Positions 24,801-33,854 of a DNA stretch of 34,051 nt are shown here, in pieces (position 1 is the stretch's first letter; each line of letters starts with the position of its first letter). The DNA comes from JBBRUG01 sp038247995 (GTDB lineage: Bacteria > Chloroflexota > Chloroflexia > Chloroflexales > Chloroflexaceae). Where the stretch lies: positions 1 to 34,051 of the forward strand of contig JBBRUG010000017.1 in NCBI GenBank assembly GCA_038247995.1, read 5' to 3'. Under the pieces are notes generated by a model. The model saw only the letters and a list, made by a program, of their open reading frames with translations, was not told where the DNA came from and did not search any database. The position numbers and the translations under genes were made by a program.

Positions 24801-27800
24801 GACGACGACGCGATATGAGCCTTCGGGCAGGTTCGCGAACAGGTAGAAGCCGTTGGCGTCGGTCGTTGTCGTGGCGGTAAAGTCGTCGGCAGTGCCGAAG
24901 AGGTCGTCGGCGCCGGCGCCAGTGAGTGTCACTGTCACACCGGCGATACCCGGCTCACCCGCATCTTGCACGCCATCGGCGTCGGTGTCGTACCAGACCC
25001 GGTCGCCCAAACTGCCGTCGCCGTCGTACCCAAAGTCGGCGTCGGTGATTGCTTCGCCGACACCCAGCGAGAGCTGGATCGTATTGGGCGTAGTGGTGCC
25101 GTCGCGGTCGAAGGTTGGCGTCACGCCGGTCGGGAGGCCGAGCGTGTTCACCGTCACCTGGAAGTCGCCTGTGGGCAAGTTGTCGAAGAGATAGCCGCCG
25201 TTGGCATCGGTGATGGTGGTGATGGTGATGTCGTCGGCGCTGCCGAGCAGGCCGTCGGGGCCGGCCCAGATGAGGGTCAGCGTAATATTGGGCAGGCCGG
25301 GTTCGCCGGCATCTTGCACGCCGTCGTTGTTGCGGTCGAACCAGACGTAGTCGCCGATGCTGCCCGTGCCGGCGTAGCCGAAGTCGGCGTCGAGGCGATC
25401 GGGCGCAACAACGGTGAGTTCGGCCAGCGTGACGTGCGGCGTGGCCGTGCCGTCCAGGTCGAAGGTGGGCGTGAAGCCGGCAGGCAGGTCGGCGGCGTCT
25501 ACCGTGACACGGTAGTTGCCGAGCGGCAGGCCGCTGAAGAGGTAGCCGCCGTTCGCGTCGGTGGTGGTGGTGAAGGTGCGGTCATCGGCGCTGCCGAGCA
25601 CGCCGTCGGGGCCGGCCCATTCCAGGGTTACGTCGATGTTGGCGAAACCGGGCTCGCCGATCTGGAAGACGCCGTCGGCATTCAGGTCGTACCAGACGAG
25701 GTCGCCGATGCTGCCGACGCCCTGGTAGCCGAAGTCGGCGTCGCGGTAGTTCTCGCCCACGCCGAGGTTGACGGTGAGCGGGTTGTTGGCGGTAGTCAGC
25801 GTCGTGCCGGCGGGCGTGGTGGTTTCGTCCACGGCGACGCGGTAGGCGCTGTCGGGCAGGCCGCTGAAGAGATAGCCGCCGTTGGCGTCGGTGGTGGTGG
25901 TAAAGGTGCGGTCGTCGGCGGTGCCGATCGCGCCGTCGGGGCCGGCCCAGGTGAGGTTCACCGTCACGCCGGACAGGCCGGGCTCAGCAGTGTCTTGCAC
26001 GGTATCGCTGTTGCGGTCGAGCCAGACGAAGTCGCCAATGCTACCGCTACCGACGTAGCCGAAGTCCACGTCGGTACGATTCTGGCCGGCGGTGAGCGTA
26101 GCCGTGGCGGTATGGGCAGTGGCCGTACCGTCGAGGTCGAAGGTCTGGGTGAGCGTGCCGGGCAGGGTGGCGGTATCGATGGTAACGCGGAAGCTACCTT
26201 CAGGCAGGCCGGAGAAGAGGTAGCCGCCGTTGGCATCGGTGACGGCTGTACCGAGTACAGCATCGTCGGCGGTGCCTTCAATGCCGTCGAGGCCGAAGTA
26301 GCGCAGGGTGAGTGTCACGCCGGCGATGCCCGGCTCGGCGGCGTCTTGCACGCCGTCGCTGTTCAGATCGAGCCAGACGTAGTCGCCCAGGCTGGCGGTG
26401 CCGGCATAGCCGAAATCGACATCCAAGCGGTTGGGTTGGACCGCGCTAAGGGTGGCCACAGCGACATGAGCCGTGGCTGTACCATCGAGGTCGTAGCTGG
26501 GGACGACGCCGGCGGGGAGATCGGTAGCATCAACCGTTACCCGATAGGTGCCGTAGGGCAGATCGGCGACGAGATACCCGCCATTCGCGTCGGTAGTGGT
26601 TGGGTAGATTACATCATCGGCATCGCCAAACGTACCGTTCGGGCCGGCCCAGCGCACGGTAACATCGACGCCGAGAATGCCCGGTTCAGCGGGATCTTGC
26701 ACGCCGTCGTTATTGAAGTCGAGCCAGACGAAGTCGCCCAGGCTACCGAGGCCGGTATAGCCGAAGTCAACATCGGTACGGTCGGGCTGCACGGCGCTCA
26801 GCGTCGCTTCGGCGACATGCGGCGTGGCGAGGCCGTCCAGATCGTAGGTGGCGCTGAGGCCGGCGGGCAGCGTGGTGTCGTCCACGGTGACGCGGTAGTT
26901 CCCGTAGGGCAAGTTTTCGGCCAGATACCCGCCGTTCGCGTCAGTGCTGGTCGTAATTACAACATCGTCGGCATCGCCGAAGGCGCCGTTCGGCCCGGCC
27001 CAGCGCACGCTGAGATCGACGTTGGGCAGGCCGGGCTCGCCCGCGTCCTGGGTACCGTCGGCATTGATGTCGTACCAGACCCGGTCGCCCAGGCTGCCCA
27101 CACCGGTGTAGCCGAAGTCCACATCGGTGCGGTTGGCAGCGAGCGTAAGCTCAGCAACATGAGCCGTAGCCGTGCCATCGAGGTCGAAACTGGGTGTGAC
27201 GCCGGCGGGCAAGTCGGCGCTGTCCACCGTCACCCGGTAGCTCCCACCGGGCAGGTTGGCCACGCCGTAGATCCCGTTTGCGCCGGTTGTGGTAGTGAAA
27301 GTCAGGTTATCGGCGCTGGTGGCGAAGTCGCCGTCGGGACCGGCCCAGAGCACGGTGATGTCGATGCCCACGAGGCCGGGCTCGCCGGCGTCCTGCACGC
27401 TGTCGGCGTTGAGGTCGAGCCAGACCCGGTCGCCCAGGCTGAGTATGCCGTTGTAGCCGAAATCGACATCGGTGCGATTCTGGGCAGCGGCGAGCGGTGC
27501 AGCAGCAAGATTAGCGGTGCCGAGGCCGTCGAGATCATACGTTTGGGCCAGGCTGGCGGGTAACGTAGCACTATCGACGCGCACGCTGTAGGCGCCGGCG
27601 GGCAAGCCGCTGAAGGTATAGATGCCGTTCGCACCGGTGGTGGTCGTGCCGATTACGGCATTTCCGCTATCAAGCAGTTCGATGGTCACCCCAGAGAGAC
27701 CAGGCTCACCGGCATCCTGCGTGCCGTCGCCGTCCAGGTCGAGCCAGATCCGGTCGCCGAGCGAGCCAAGTTGGAAGGGCGTATTCCCGCTGGCAGTGTA

Positions 27801-28160
27801 GTCGTTGACGCCGCCCGTGCCGGTGCGTTCGCCAGTGTTCGTGCCGGGCGCGCCGGGCGTAGCGCTGCTCGTGCCGTTCGTACCGGGCAGGCTGGTGTAG
27901 GTTACAGTGGCGGTATTGGTCTGATTCAGCGTTGCGGGCAGGGCTGTCAGTTCGGCGGTAATGCGCAGCACAACGGTAGCGCCGGCGTTAAGCTGGTTGA
28001 GCGCAGCATCGACACTGTTACCGACGCTGTTGTTCGTGAGCGTGACGCCGCCGGGGTTGGTCTGGATCGCTACATTGGTGAGCGCCTGACCAGCCGGCAG
28101 CGCGTCGGCCACGCGCAGGTCGAAGGCAGTGGCATTGCCGGTATTATTGATGGTCAGATC
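21861..28160 (-). CDS. Giant adhesin, C-terminal part (16 SdrD_B-like repeats)
   Basis: This is the downstream part of one large gene, read in the same frame as 28161-33755 and separated from it only by TAA at 28161-28163. The longest later start is GTG 28112, which falls inside a conserved module and has no ribosome site, so it is not a natural start. After about 110 residues of DUF11-type sequence come 16 SdrD_B-like domains of about 116 residues, each opening with (S)LGDxVWxDxNxDGxQDxGEPG. This opening contains an EF-hand-like calcium loop (DxNxDGxxDxxE). Fourteen copies also carry an acidic insert of the type GPDGxFGTADD. A fibronectin-like domain (VTLVSFTANR ... VRWTTATELNTWGFHLLRS) and the tail FQIFVPLITR end the protein. 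Such calcium-stiffened rods hold adhesins away from the cell. Without readthrough this part may not be made. Confidence 0.85.
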   Translation of the reverse strand, partial: DLTINNTGNATAFDLRVADALPAGQALTNVAIQTNPGGVTLTNNSVGNSVDAALNQLNAGATVVLRITAELTALPATLNQTNTATVTYTSLPGTNGTSSATPGAPGTNTGERTGTGGVNDYTASGNTPFQLGSLGDRIWLDLDGDGTQDAGEPGLSGVTIELLDSGNAVIGTTTTGANGIYTFSGLPAGAYSVRVDSATLPASLAQTYDLDGLGTANLAAAPLAAAQNRTDVDFGYNGILSLGDRVWLDLNADSVQDAGEPGLVGIDITVLWAGPDGDFATSADNLTFTTTTGANGIYGVANLPGGSYRVTVDSADLPAGVTPSFDLDGTATAHVAELTLAANRTDVDFGYTGVGSLGDRVWYDINADGTQDAGEPGLPNVDLSVRWAGPNGAFGDADDVVITTSTDANGGYLAENLPYGNYRVTVDDTTLPAGLSATYDLDGLATPHVAEATLSAVQPDRTDVDFGYTGLGSLGDFVWLDFNNDGVQDPAEPGILGVDVTVRWAGPNGTFGDADDVIYPTTTDANGGYLVADLPYGTYRVTVDATDLPAGVVPSYDLDGTATAHVAVATLSAVQPNRLDVDFGYAGTASLGDYVWLDLNSDGVQDAAEPGIAGVTLTLRYFGLDGIEGTADDAVLGTAVTDANGGYLFSGLPEGSFRVTIDTATLPGTLTQTFDLDGTATAHTATATLTAGQNRTDVDFGYVGSGSIGDFVWLDRNSDTVQDTAEPGLSGVTVNLTWAGPDGAIGTADDRTFTTTTDANGGYLFSGLPDSAYRVAVDETTTPAGTTLTTANNPLTVNLGVGENYRDADFGYQGVGSIGDLVWYDLNADGVFQIGEPGFANIDVTLEWAGPDGVLGSADDRTFTTTTDANGGYLFSGLPLGNYRVTVDAADLPAGFTPTFDLDGTATPHVTLAELTVVAPDRLDADFGYAGTGSIGDYVWFDRNNDGVQDAGEPGLPNITLTLIWAGPDGLLGSADDITITTITDANGGYLFDNLPTGDFQVTVNTLGLPTGVTPTFDRDGTTTPNTIQLSLGVGEAITDADFGYDGDGSLGDRVWYDTDADGVQDAGEPGIAGVTVTLTGAGADDLFGTADDFTATTTTDANGFYLFANLPEGSYRVVVGGAPLTGQNQTFDLDSTLDAATEVTLGALENRRDVDFGFVNPTPPATGSIGDRLWLDPNGNGMQDAGEPGLVCTVNLIGAGPDGRFGTADDTTASVITDANGNYQFTGLVAGLYRVIVDGSCAALANLSATYELDGTLNGLVEVGLTAGETRTDVDFGFRPLSSGGVAGCLGDTIWNDTNGNGVQDAGETGIAGITVTLTGAGPDGVFGTADDTTATVITAADGSYTFCGLPQGRYRVEVSGTPLNSLNPTYDLDGGLDNRSEVILGAGQTRLDVDFGFRATPVTPGPGSLGDRVWLDLNSDGVQDADEPGLAGVTVTLRGPAGLTYSRITDTNGNYLFSGLPLGSYTVTVEIGTLPAGVTQTYDLDGLASPHVATADLTIGAPNRTDVDFGYVGSGSIGDYVWFDADADRVQDPGEFGLLGVTVTLTGAGQDGVFGTADDITLTTTTDAGGGYRFSGLPAGTYQVAVSGAGLSATPTPTFELDGTLDGVATVSLGAGQQRADVDFGFTAGINPNNASVGDRLWLDLNSDGVQDAGEPGLVGVTVRLIAAGTDGIFGTADDVVNLTTTGANGLYLFAGLPAGDYRVEVDVATLPAGLSQTYELDGTLDGNTSVTLAAGAARRDVDFGYIGAGSLGDTVWFDVNANGVQEVGEPGIPGVSVTLTWFGADGVPGTDDDVTLTTTTGANGGYSFTGLPVGSYSIALGSGLPAGTRPTFDLDGTLDNRSVAGLTIGTPDRVDVDFAVTGTGSISQYVWNDADADGVRDAGEVGIPGVGVTVTWGGFDGVFGTPDDISYTATTDNDGRYLVPNLPAGSYRITVDINTVPREWQASFDLDGGNDSVAQITLGLGEERSDVNFGYGPSPTAVTLVSFTANRTGVKSVLVRWTTATELNTWGFHLLRSATGNRADAERITATLIPGAGRNGGASYEWLDTSAEPGVAYSYWLEESELGGVTREYGPATTAGTVDTGAFQIFVPLITR
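22230..27768 (-). repeat. Array of 16 coding repeats, about 347 bp each
   Basis: The SdrD_B-like units start at a mean spacing of about 347 bp from 27767 to about 22563. Two units, the first and the twelfth, are shorter because they lack the GPDGxFGTADD insert. The copies vary in sequence, so this is an old array and not a recent tandem expansion. Confidence 0.85.
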
Positions 28161-28163
28161 TTA
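28161..28163 (-). other. In-frame premature TAA splitting the adhesin gene
   Basis: On the minus strand the codons read acc-TAA-gat-ctg-acc. The frame is open on both sides, for 1,864 codons before and about 2,100 after. One base change to TAC or TAT would restore a protein of about 3,964 residues. Confidence 0.88.
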
Positions 28164-31100
28164 GGTGAAGGCCGAACCGATCGCGAGGGGCGGCGTACCG
28201 TAACTCACTGTCTTGCCCAAGCCCAGGTTCGGCTCAACGACGGTAGTTGTGATATTGCCCGAGATCGCGCCGCTGTTAGCGCCGTTGATGCGCGTCTGGA
28301 AGCTGTTGACGTGGGTAGCGCCGGTGTTGTTGCTGCCGGCGGCGCTATTGTCCACGACAGCGTCGAACTCGACCACGACGAACTCGGCATCGGCGTCACT
28401 ATCGGCATTCACCAGGTTGCCGAGGCTGAACGTCACATCGGTGCCGCTGGCGAAGGGGCCGCCGCTGACGGCGCCGACAGGAACGACGAACGTAGGCGTA
28501 GCAGGCGTAGCGCCGGTGATGTTGAGGCCCGGGCCGCTAAGCGTGCTGGAGCTCATTCCAGGGCCGTTAGCGACAAAGGCTGCGCGCGCCGTACCCTCCA
28601 GATAGGTTAGGCCGGGGGGCAAGAAATCGAGAAGCTGGAAGTTGGTGGCGCTGCCCTCCGGTAAGCTCACGGCCAGACGGTAGCGCAGCAGTTCGCCGAC
28701 GGCGACGTCATTGCCGCTCGTGTGGGTTTCGGAGGTGCTGACCAGACTCTTGGTTGCGGTGACATTGTTCACCGTAACGCTGGCCGGATCGCTATCAGCG
28801 TGATCGTTCTGGGTCGGCGTGCCGGTGCCGGTGCGCTCGCCGGTATCGCTGCCAGGCGTGCCGGGAGTTGCGCTGCTCGTACCGTTCGTACCAGGCAGGC
28901 TGGTGTAGGTCAGGTTGGCCGTGTTGGTAACGGCCTGCCCCGGTGCGACGGCGGCGGTCAGCACGGCGTTATAGGTCATTGTCACCGTGCCGCCGGGCGG
29001 GATCGCGCCAACAGTAACGTCAACGGTATTACCCGCCGAGTTATTGGTTGTGCCGGTTGCGCCGCCGCCGAGGGTAACGGCCACACTGGCCGGGTTGAGC
29101 GTCAAGCCGGCAGGAAGTGTGTCGAGCAGACGTACATCGTAGGCAGTGGATCGAGTGGCGCCAGTAGCGTTGGCGTAGGTCACCGTAAAGGTAAGGGCAT
29201 CGCCGGCGTCGCCGGTGGCGGGCGTCACCGTTTTATCCACATTGGTGATCGACGGCTCGACAATGCGCACTGTGACATTGGGCGAAGCAGTGCCGGACTG
29301 CGCGCCGTTGATCCGCACAGTGAAGGTGTTGGCGCGGGTATCGCCGGCGTCATTGCTGCCGACTACACTATTGTCAACCAGTGCATTGAACTCGATGACA
29401 ACGAACTCTTCGTCTAGGTCGGTATCGTTGTTGTCTAGGCCGCCCAGGCTAAAGGTAACATCGGTGCCGCTGCTGAAGGGCCCGCCGCTAATGGTCGCCG
29501 CAGGCAACGGGCAGGTGATGCTGCCCGACGGCAGGCCGATCAGATCGGCGGCGGCGCCCGTGACATTCAGGTTGGTGCAGCCGGGTAGACCGGTGTTGAG
29601 TGTACTGGAGGTAATGCCGGCCCCATTGGCGACAAAAGCCACCCGGACGGTACCGTCGTTGAGGAAGATCAGGCCGTTCGGCAGTGCATCAACAAGCTGG
29701 AAGTTGGGCGCAGTGCTCTCGGCCAGGCGCACAGCGAGGCGGTAGCGTACGATCTCGCCGATGGCGACATCCGTACCGGTAGTATGCGCTTCCGACGTGG
29801 TCACAAGCGATTTCACCGGTGTGGGCGAGAAGACGGTCAGCGTCGCCGGATCGGTAACGCGATGGTCGTTCTGGGCCGGCGTTTGAGCGCCAGTGCGCTC
29901 GCCGGTATCGCTGCCGGACACGCCAGGCGTGTCTGAACCCGTAACATTGCCTAGCGTGCCATTCGTACCGGGCAGGCTGGTGAAGGTTGCAATGGCGGTA
30001 TTCGTGATCGTCTGGCCGGCCGTGACGCCGGTGTTGACGGTAACGGTGTAATCGACCTGGAGCGTAGCGCCGACGGTCAGCACCTGCACCGTTGCGCCGA
30101 CGGTAGTAGCGGTGCTCGTGTTGTTTACCCCGAGCAACGTCCCGGTCGAGCCGGCCAACGAGACACTGCCGACATTAAGGGTTAGTTGGCTGGGGATCGG
30201 GTCGCTGAGCACAAGATTGTGCACATCGATCGCGCCGCTGTTGGTGACGGTCATCCGATACGTAATTGTATCGCCGGCATCGCCGAGGCTGTCGGCAGGC
30301 GTGACGATCGTCTTGTTTACCGTGATTTGCGGCTCAACAATCGTGATGATGACCGGAGCGGAGGTACTGATGTCCGTGCCACCGACGAGAGCCGTGATAG
30401 TGTTGGCGCGCATGTCGCCGTTGTCGTTGCTGCCGCTGGTTGTATTGTCCACCAGGGCGTTGAACTCGATCACGACATACTCGAAGTCGCTGTCGTTATC
30501 GGCGTTGGTGAGCGTGCCGAGGTTGAAGGTAACGTCGGTTCCGGTGCCGAAGGGGCCGCCAGTGATCGAACCGCCGGGGACGGCGAACGTTGGCGTGGCG
30601 GGGGCGTTGCCGGTAATGTTCAGGCCGGCGCCGCTGAGCGTGCTGGAGCTCAGGCCGGTGTCGGAGACGAAGGCCACGCGGGCGGTTCCATCGTTGAGGA
30701 AAGTGAGGCCGTTGGGCAAATTATCGCGCACGGCAAAGTTCGGCGTGACGCCCTCGGGGAACTGCGCCACCAGGCGGTAACGTGCGATCTCGCCGATAGC
30801 GAGGTTGCTGTCGGTTGTGTGGGCCTCAGAGGTTGCGACGAGCAACTTAGTGAGTGGCGCCAGAATAGAGACCGAGGCGTCGTCGGTGGGCTGCGACGCC
30901 GGATCGGGCACGTGGTTCGGCCCACCCTCGTTGCCGGCGTAGTTCGTAACCGTGGCCGTGTTGGTCAGCACCGAACCGGCAGGCGCATTGGTATCTACCT
31001 GCAAGTCGTAGGTGATGATGACGATATTGCGCCCGTTAGCGGGATCATAGACCTGGCAAGCGCCCTCACCGGCGGGATCGTCGAGTTCGATACCGGTGGT

Positions 31101-33755
31101 GAAGAGATCGGCGGGGTTGCCGGTAAAGGTGATCGGGTTGCCGGCGCCATCGGTGACCCGCAGATTCAGGCCGGCGCCGGCGGGCGGAACGACGAACCCG
31201 GTCGGCAGCGTATCGGTGATCGCAATATCGAAAGCGCCCTTACGGCTTGTGCCGCGGTTCTCGATCATCAGCGCAAAGCTAACCAGATCGCCGGCATCGA
31301 CACCTTGCATGTCGGCATTGATCGGCGTCGTTTCCAGATCATCAGACGAGATCGTACCGGTGAAGCGATTGCCCACCGTACCGGGGGCCGTAAACGCCAC
31401 TGGGCCGGCCGTGGCTGGGTTACCATTGGAGTCGATCAGAGCGCCTGTAGGTGCGTTACTGCCGATCACACCTTTGCTGAGGCGCAAGATCGGTTGGGTC
31501 AGCGTAATCTGCACGATCGCATCGGCGACAGTCTCAACCTCACCGGTGGAGCTCTCGGCCTGACGAACCTGATTGGTCAGAAAGAGCCGATCAGCGAACG
31601 GGGCGTCGGAGACAGTCACCGTGAAGAGCAGATCGACCTTGCTGGGAACGTTATTCGGGTTATCGTAGTTGCCATAGCTAAAGGTGACGGTATTGTTGTC
31701 GGCCTGGGTAGTGAGCGTCGGATCGGGCGTGCCGGTCAGTATGCTGAAAGTATCGGTGGGCCCATACTTGGCGGTTCCCGCCGGGGGCGCAGCGGCGCTC
31801 GGCACTGCCGTGTTAAAGGCCGTCATCTCGGCCGCGCTAAAGACGGGCAAGGGCAAGTAGTCGATCAGCGTCAGCAATTCCACGTCGCTGGACGGGAGCG
31901 TGTATTCCAAACGGTAGGTGATCGTGTCGCCGGGGGCGACTTCGATCGGCGACGCGAAGGTGGTGCTGCCGTTGACGGCATAGACCGACTTCTGCAGGTC
32001 GCCGCGGGCGATCTCGATTGCAGCATTACTATTGTCGGCCTCGGTCTGGCCGGTAGGCGTCAGACCGACATTATTCAGGACAGCGCCGGTAACCGTAACG
32101 GCGTTGCTAAGCGTATCACCCTGATCGACGCTTGCATCGCCGGAGAGATAGTCGTCGCTAAATTCATCCTGGATCTGGGTACGAAAGACGATTATTGCCG
32201 TTGTTGGGCCATCGCCGGAGGCGTTAACAATGTCGCAGGGCGCAATTAAACCCGCGCCGGCCGGATCAACACAACCGCCGACCATATCGCCGTTCTGGCC
32301 GCGGGTAATCAACTCACTGGACAGCCGGAAGGTGACCGTGGTGCTGCCGTCGGTTGCCGGTGTAGCCGGATTATTGTCGGCATTCAGGGCAACGCTGTAA
32401 TTGACGCCGTTGAAGGCGGCAACAGGCAACGTGAAGCTATGGCCGTTCACCTCAAGCGTAGGCGTGAAGCCGGCGTCAAACCGCTGCCCGTCAGAGAACG
32501 TATCAACAACAACAATATCTTCGAAGGCAAAGAAGTCGGAGATCTGGATCGCCAACCGATATTCAAGCACATCTTCGGGCGTATTGTTGCTATCGGTGAG
32601 GTTAGCAACGCCCTTCTGGATGGCAATCGACTTATCGGTGAGGGTATGCTCGGGGCCAACTGCATCCACAGTGACCGTAACAATTGGATCACGAGGATCG
32701 AGTGGGTCCCAACTTGCGCTGGCATCAGCATTATTGAGCGAAGTGGCATCGTTGCCGCTCAGGGGATCGATAATTGTGGTGCCAAGCGCATCCAGACGCG
32801 GCACGAAGAATGTGAAGAGCATTGTCGCATCGTCTGCGCCGGCGGTGCCGGTGACGCTCGCAAAGCGGCGGGTGAGCGTGCCGCCGGGCACGGTGGTGCT
32901 GGGCGTGGCAACAGCCGTTGTGGCTACCGGCGCGCCATTCACTGTTGTTGAATCGACCTGCACAAATTGCAGAGAATTGGGCAGAATATCTGTAAGGTCA
33001 AGATTCGTAACCGTCTGACCAGCGGCTACATCGACGGAGATCGCATACTGACGCGGAAAATTAGGGCCGGTAGCAGTTTCGTCTTCGGGGCCGAGATAGG
33101 TTTTCGTCAGTGTGTAGAGAATAGGTGTAACGGCGGCTGTGGCATTCCAGGTGGAACTTGTAGGGCTGGCAGGGTTGATGACCGATGGATCGCAGCACGG
33201 GTTATCGAGCGCATCAAAGCCAAACTGGAAACCGGCGCGAGCGCGCATGGTGAGCGGCAGATTAAGGTCAGCCAGATCGCTCAGCGTGGCGTTAATGGTA
33301 ACTTCGGCGGTGGGCTGGTTAGGGGTAAACGAGCCGAAAGGCAGCCGAATGACCACCAGCGTATCATCGGGCGTACCGCAAACCGTGAGCGGTAGGTTAT
33401 TCGTATCCTCTGCATAAGGATGATCAACGCAACCATCGGCGTCGAAGGTGATCTGCTGAAGGATTACCGGGGAACCAAGGTAGGTCGCGCTATTAAAGAT
33501 AATTCCATCGTCGCCATCGACACCGGTACGCGGGATGACGAGGTCGATGAACGGCCCAAAGCCGGTTGTATCGCCGGTGTTGTCAAAACTCACCGTGAAA
33601 TCAAAGCTCTCGCCAATGAACACCTCGGCGGGCGCGCTGATGCCGGCAGTAGGGACGCCGACAGCACGGGCGGGCTGAGCGCCGGCGAATAATGTAGCGA
33701 AGAGCAGGGCGAACAAAGCGGCCAGACCAAATCGACGTGACGATGAAGTGTACAT
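28161..33755 (-). CDS. Giant adhesin, N-terminal part (DUF11-type modules), ends at premature TAA
   Basis: The upstream 1,864 residues of the adhesin. ATG 33755 is chosen over TTG 33767 because GGAAGG sits 4 nt before it. Residues 1-31 are a signal peptide (RRFGLAALFALLFATLFAGA, cleavage after ARA). The chain is a string of Ig-like modules of the DUF11 / isopeptide-pilin type, with repeated words such as DTLPxGL, TNTAxxTY and VEFNALVDN. From about residue 967 a composite unit of about 350 residues occurs three times, each opening with K-x-LV-x-TSExHT and closing with TSLPGTNGT...GERTG. The third copy runs through the stop codon: SAFT-stop-DLTINNTG aligns with ALTFTVTYANATG of the second copy. 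The stop therefore replaces a sense codon, probably TAC or TAT (Tyr). As it stands the product is a secreted fragment without an anchor. Confidence 0.85.
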   Translation of the reverse strand: MYTSSSRRFGLAALFALLFATLFAGAQPARAVGVPTAGISAPAEVFIGESFDFTVSFDNTGDTTGFGPFIDLVIPRTGVDGDDGIIFNSATYLGSPVILQQITFDADGCVDHPYAEDTNNLPLTVCGTPDDTLVVIRLPFGSFTPNQPTAEVTINATLSDLADLNLPLTMRARAGFQFGFDALDNPCCDPSVINPASPTSSTWNATAAVTPILYTLTKTYLGPEDETATGPNFPRQYAISVDVAAGQTVTNLDLTDILPNSLQFVQVDSTTVNGAPVATTAVATPSTTVPGGTLTRRFASVTGTAGADDATMLFTFFVPRLDALGTTIIDPLSGNDATSLNNADASASWDPLDPRDPIVTVTVDAVGPEHTLTDKSIAIQKGVANLTDSNNTPEDVLEYRLAIQISDFFAFEDIVVVDTFSDGQRFDAGFTPTLEVNGHSFTLPVAAFNGVNYSVALNADNNPATPATDGSTTVTFRLSSELITRGQNGDMVGGCVDPAGAGLIAPCDIVNASGDGPTTAIIVFRTQIQDEFSDDYLSGDASVDQGDTLSNAVTVTGAVLNNVGLTPTGQTEADNSNAAIEIARGDLQKSVYAVNGSTTFASPIEVAPGDTITYRLEYTLPSSDVELLTLIDYLPLPVFSAAEMTAFNTAVPSAAAPPAGTAKYGPTDTFSILTGTPDPTLTTQADNNTVTFSYGNYDNPNNVPSKVDLLFTVTVSDAPFADRLFLTNQVRQAESSTGEVETVADAIVQITLTQPILRLSKGVIGSNAPTGALIDSNGNPATAGPVAFTAPGTVGNRFTGTISSDDLETTPINADMQGVDAGDLVSFALMIENRGTSRKGAFDIAITDTLPTGFVVPPAGAGLNLRVTDGAGNPITFTGNPADLFTTGIELDDPAGEGACQVYDPANGRNIVIITYDLQVDTNAPAGSVLTNTATVTNYAGNEGGPNHVPDPASQPTDDASVSILAPLTKLLVATSEAHTTDSNLAIGEIARYRLVAQFPEGVTPNFAVRDNLPNGLTFLNDGTARVAFVSDTGLSSSTLSGAGLNITGNAPATPTFAVPGGSITGGPFGTGTDVTFNLGTLTNADNDSDFEYVVIEFNALVDNTTSGSNDNGDMRANTITALVGGTDISTSAPVIITIVEPQITVNKTIVTPADSLGDAGDTITYRMTVTNSGAIDVHNLVLSDPIPSQLTLNVGSVSLAGSTGTLLGVNNTSTATTVGATVQVLTVGATLQVDYTVTVNTGVTAGQTITNTAIATFTSLPGTNGTLGNVTGSDTPGVSGSDTGERTGAQTPAQNDHRVTDPATLTVFSPTPVKSLVTTSEAHTTGTDVAIGEIVRYRLAVRLAESTAPNFQLVDALPNGLIFLNDGTVRVAFVANGAGITSSTLNTGLPGCTNLNVTGAAADLIGLPSGSITCPLPAATISGGPFSSGTDVTFSLGGLDNNDTDLDEEFVVIEFNALVDNSVVGSNDAGDTRANTFTVRINGAQSGTASPNVTVRIVEPSITNVDKTVTPATGDAGDALTFTVTYANATGATRSTAYDVRLLDTLPAGLTLNPASVAVTLGGGATGTTNNSAGNTVDVTVGAIPPGGTVTMTYNAVLTAAVAPGQAVTNTANLTYTSLPGTNGTSSATPGTPGSDTGERTGTGTPTQNDHADSDPASVTVNNVTATKSLVSTSETHTSGNDVAVGELLRYRLAVSLPEGSATNFQLLDFLPPGLTYLEGTARAAFVANGPGMSSSTLSGPGLNITGATPATPTFVVPVGAVSGGPFASGTDVTFSLGNLVNADSDADAEFVVVEFDAVVDNSAAGSNNTGATHVNSFQTRINGANSGAISGNITTTVVEPNLGLGKTVSYGTPPLAIGSAFT

Positions 33756-33854
33756 GATGCCTTCCAAAGTGAGTGAGACGAGTTACGACGCACATGGTCG
33801 CATCGGGCGATGAGCACGCCCGGTGGATGAGTGTGTTGGTTGGCCATTAAGCGG

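Noticed and set aside
24966..27563. An 865-codon open frame on the plus strand across the SdrD_B repeats
   Set aside because: It is the antisense shadow of the repeated, GC-rich coding array; its protein is a monotonous Val/Gly/Ala/Glu repeat with the same period and it has no ribosome site.
22230..27768. CRISPR-like regular spacing
   Set aside because: The repeats are about 347 bp, diverged and in frame, coding for protein domains; no short direct repeats with unique spacers were seen.
30186..32249. A 687-codon open frame on the plus strand across the DUF11 part
   Set aside because: Antisense shadow of the adhesin gene with no recognisable domain; the minus-strand frame has clear modules and a signal peptide.
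1..33755. Stop-codon reassignment to explain the in-frame stops
   Set aside because: All three stop codons occur as lesions (TGA, TAG, TAA), and intact genes in the window end in TGA (polA), TAG (glycosidase, C25 peptidase) and TAA (transporter, amidase).
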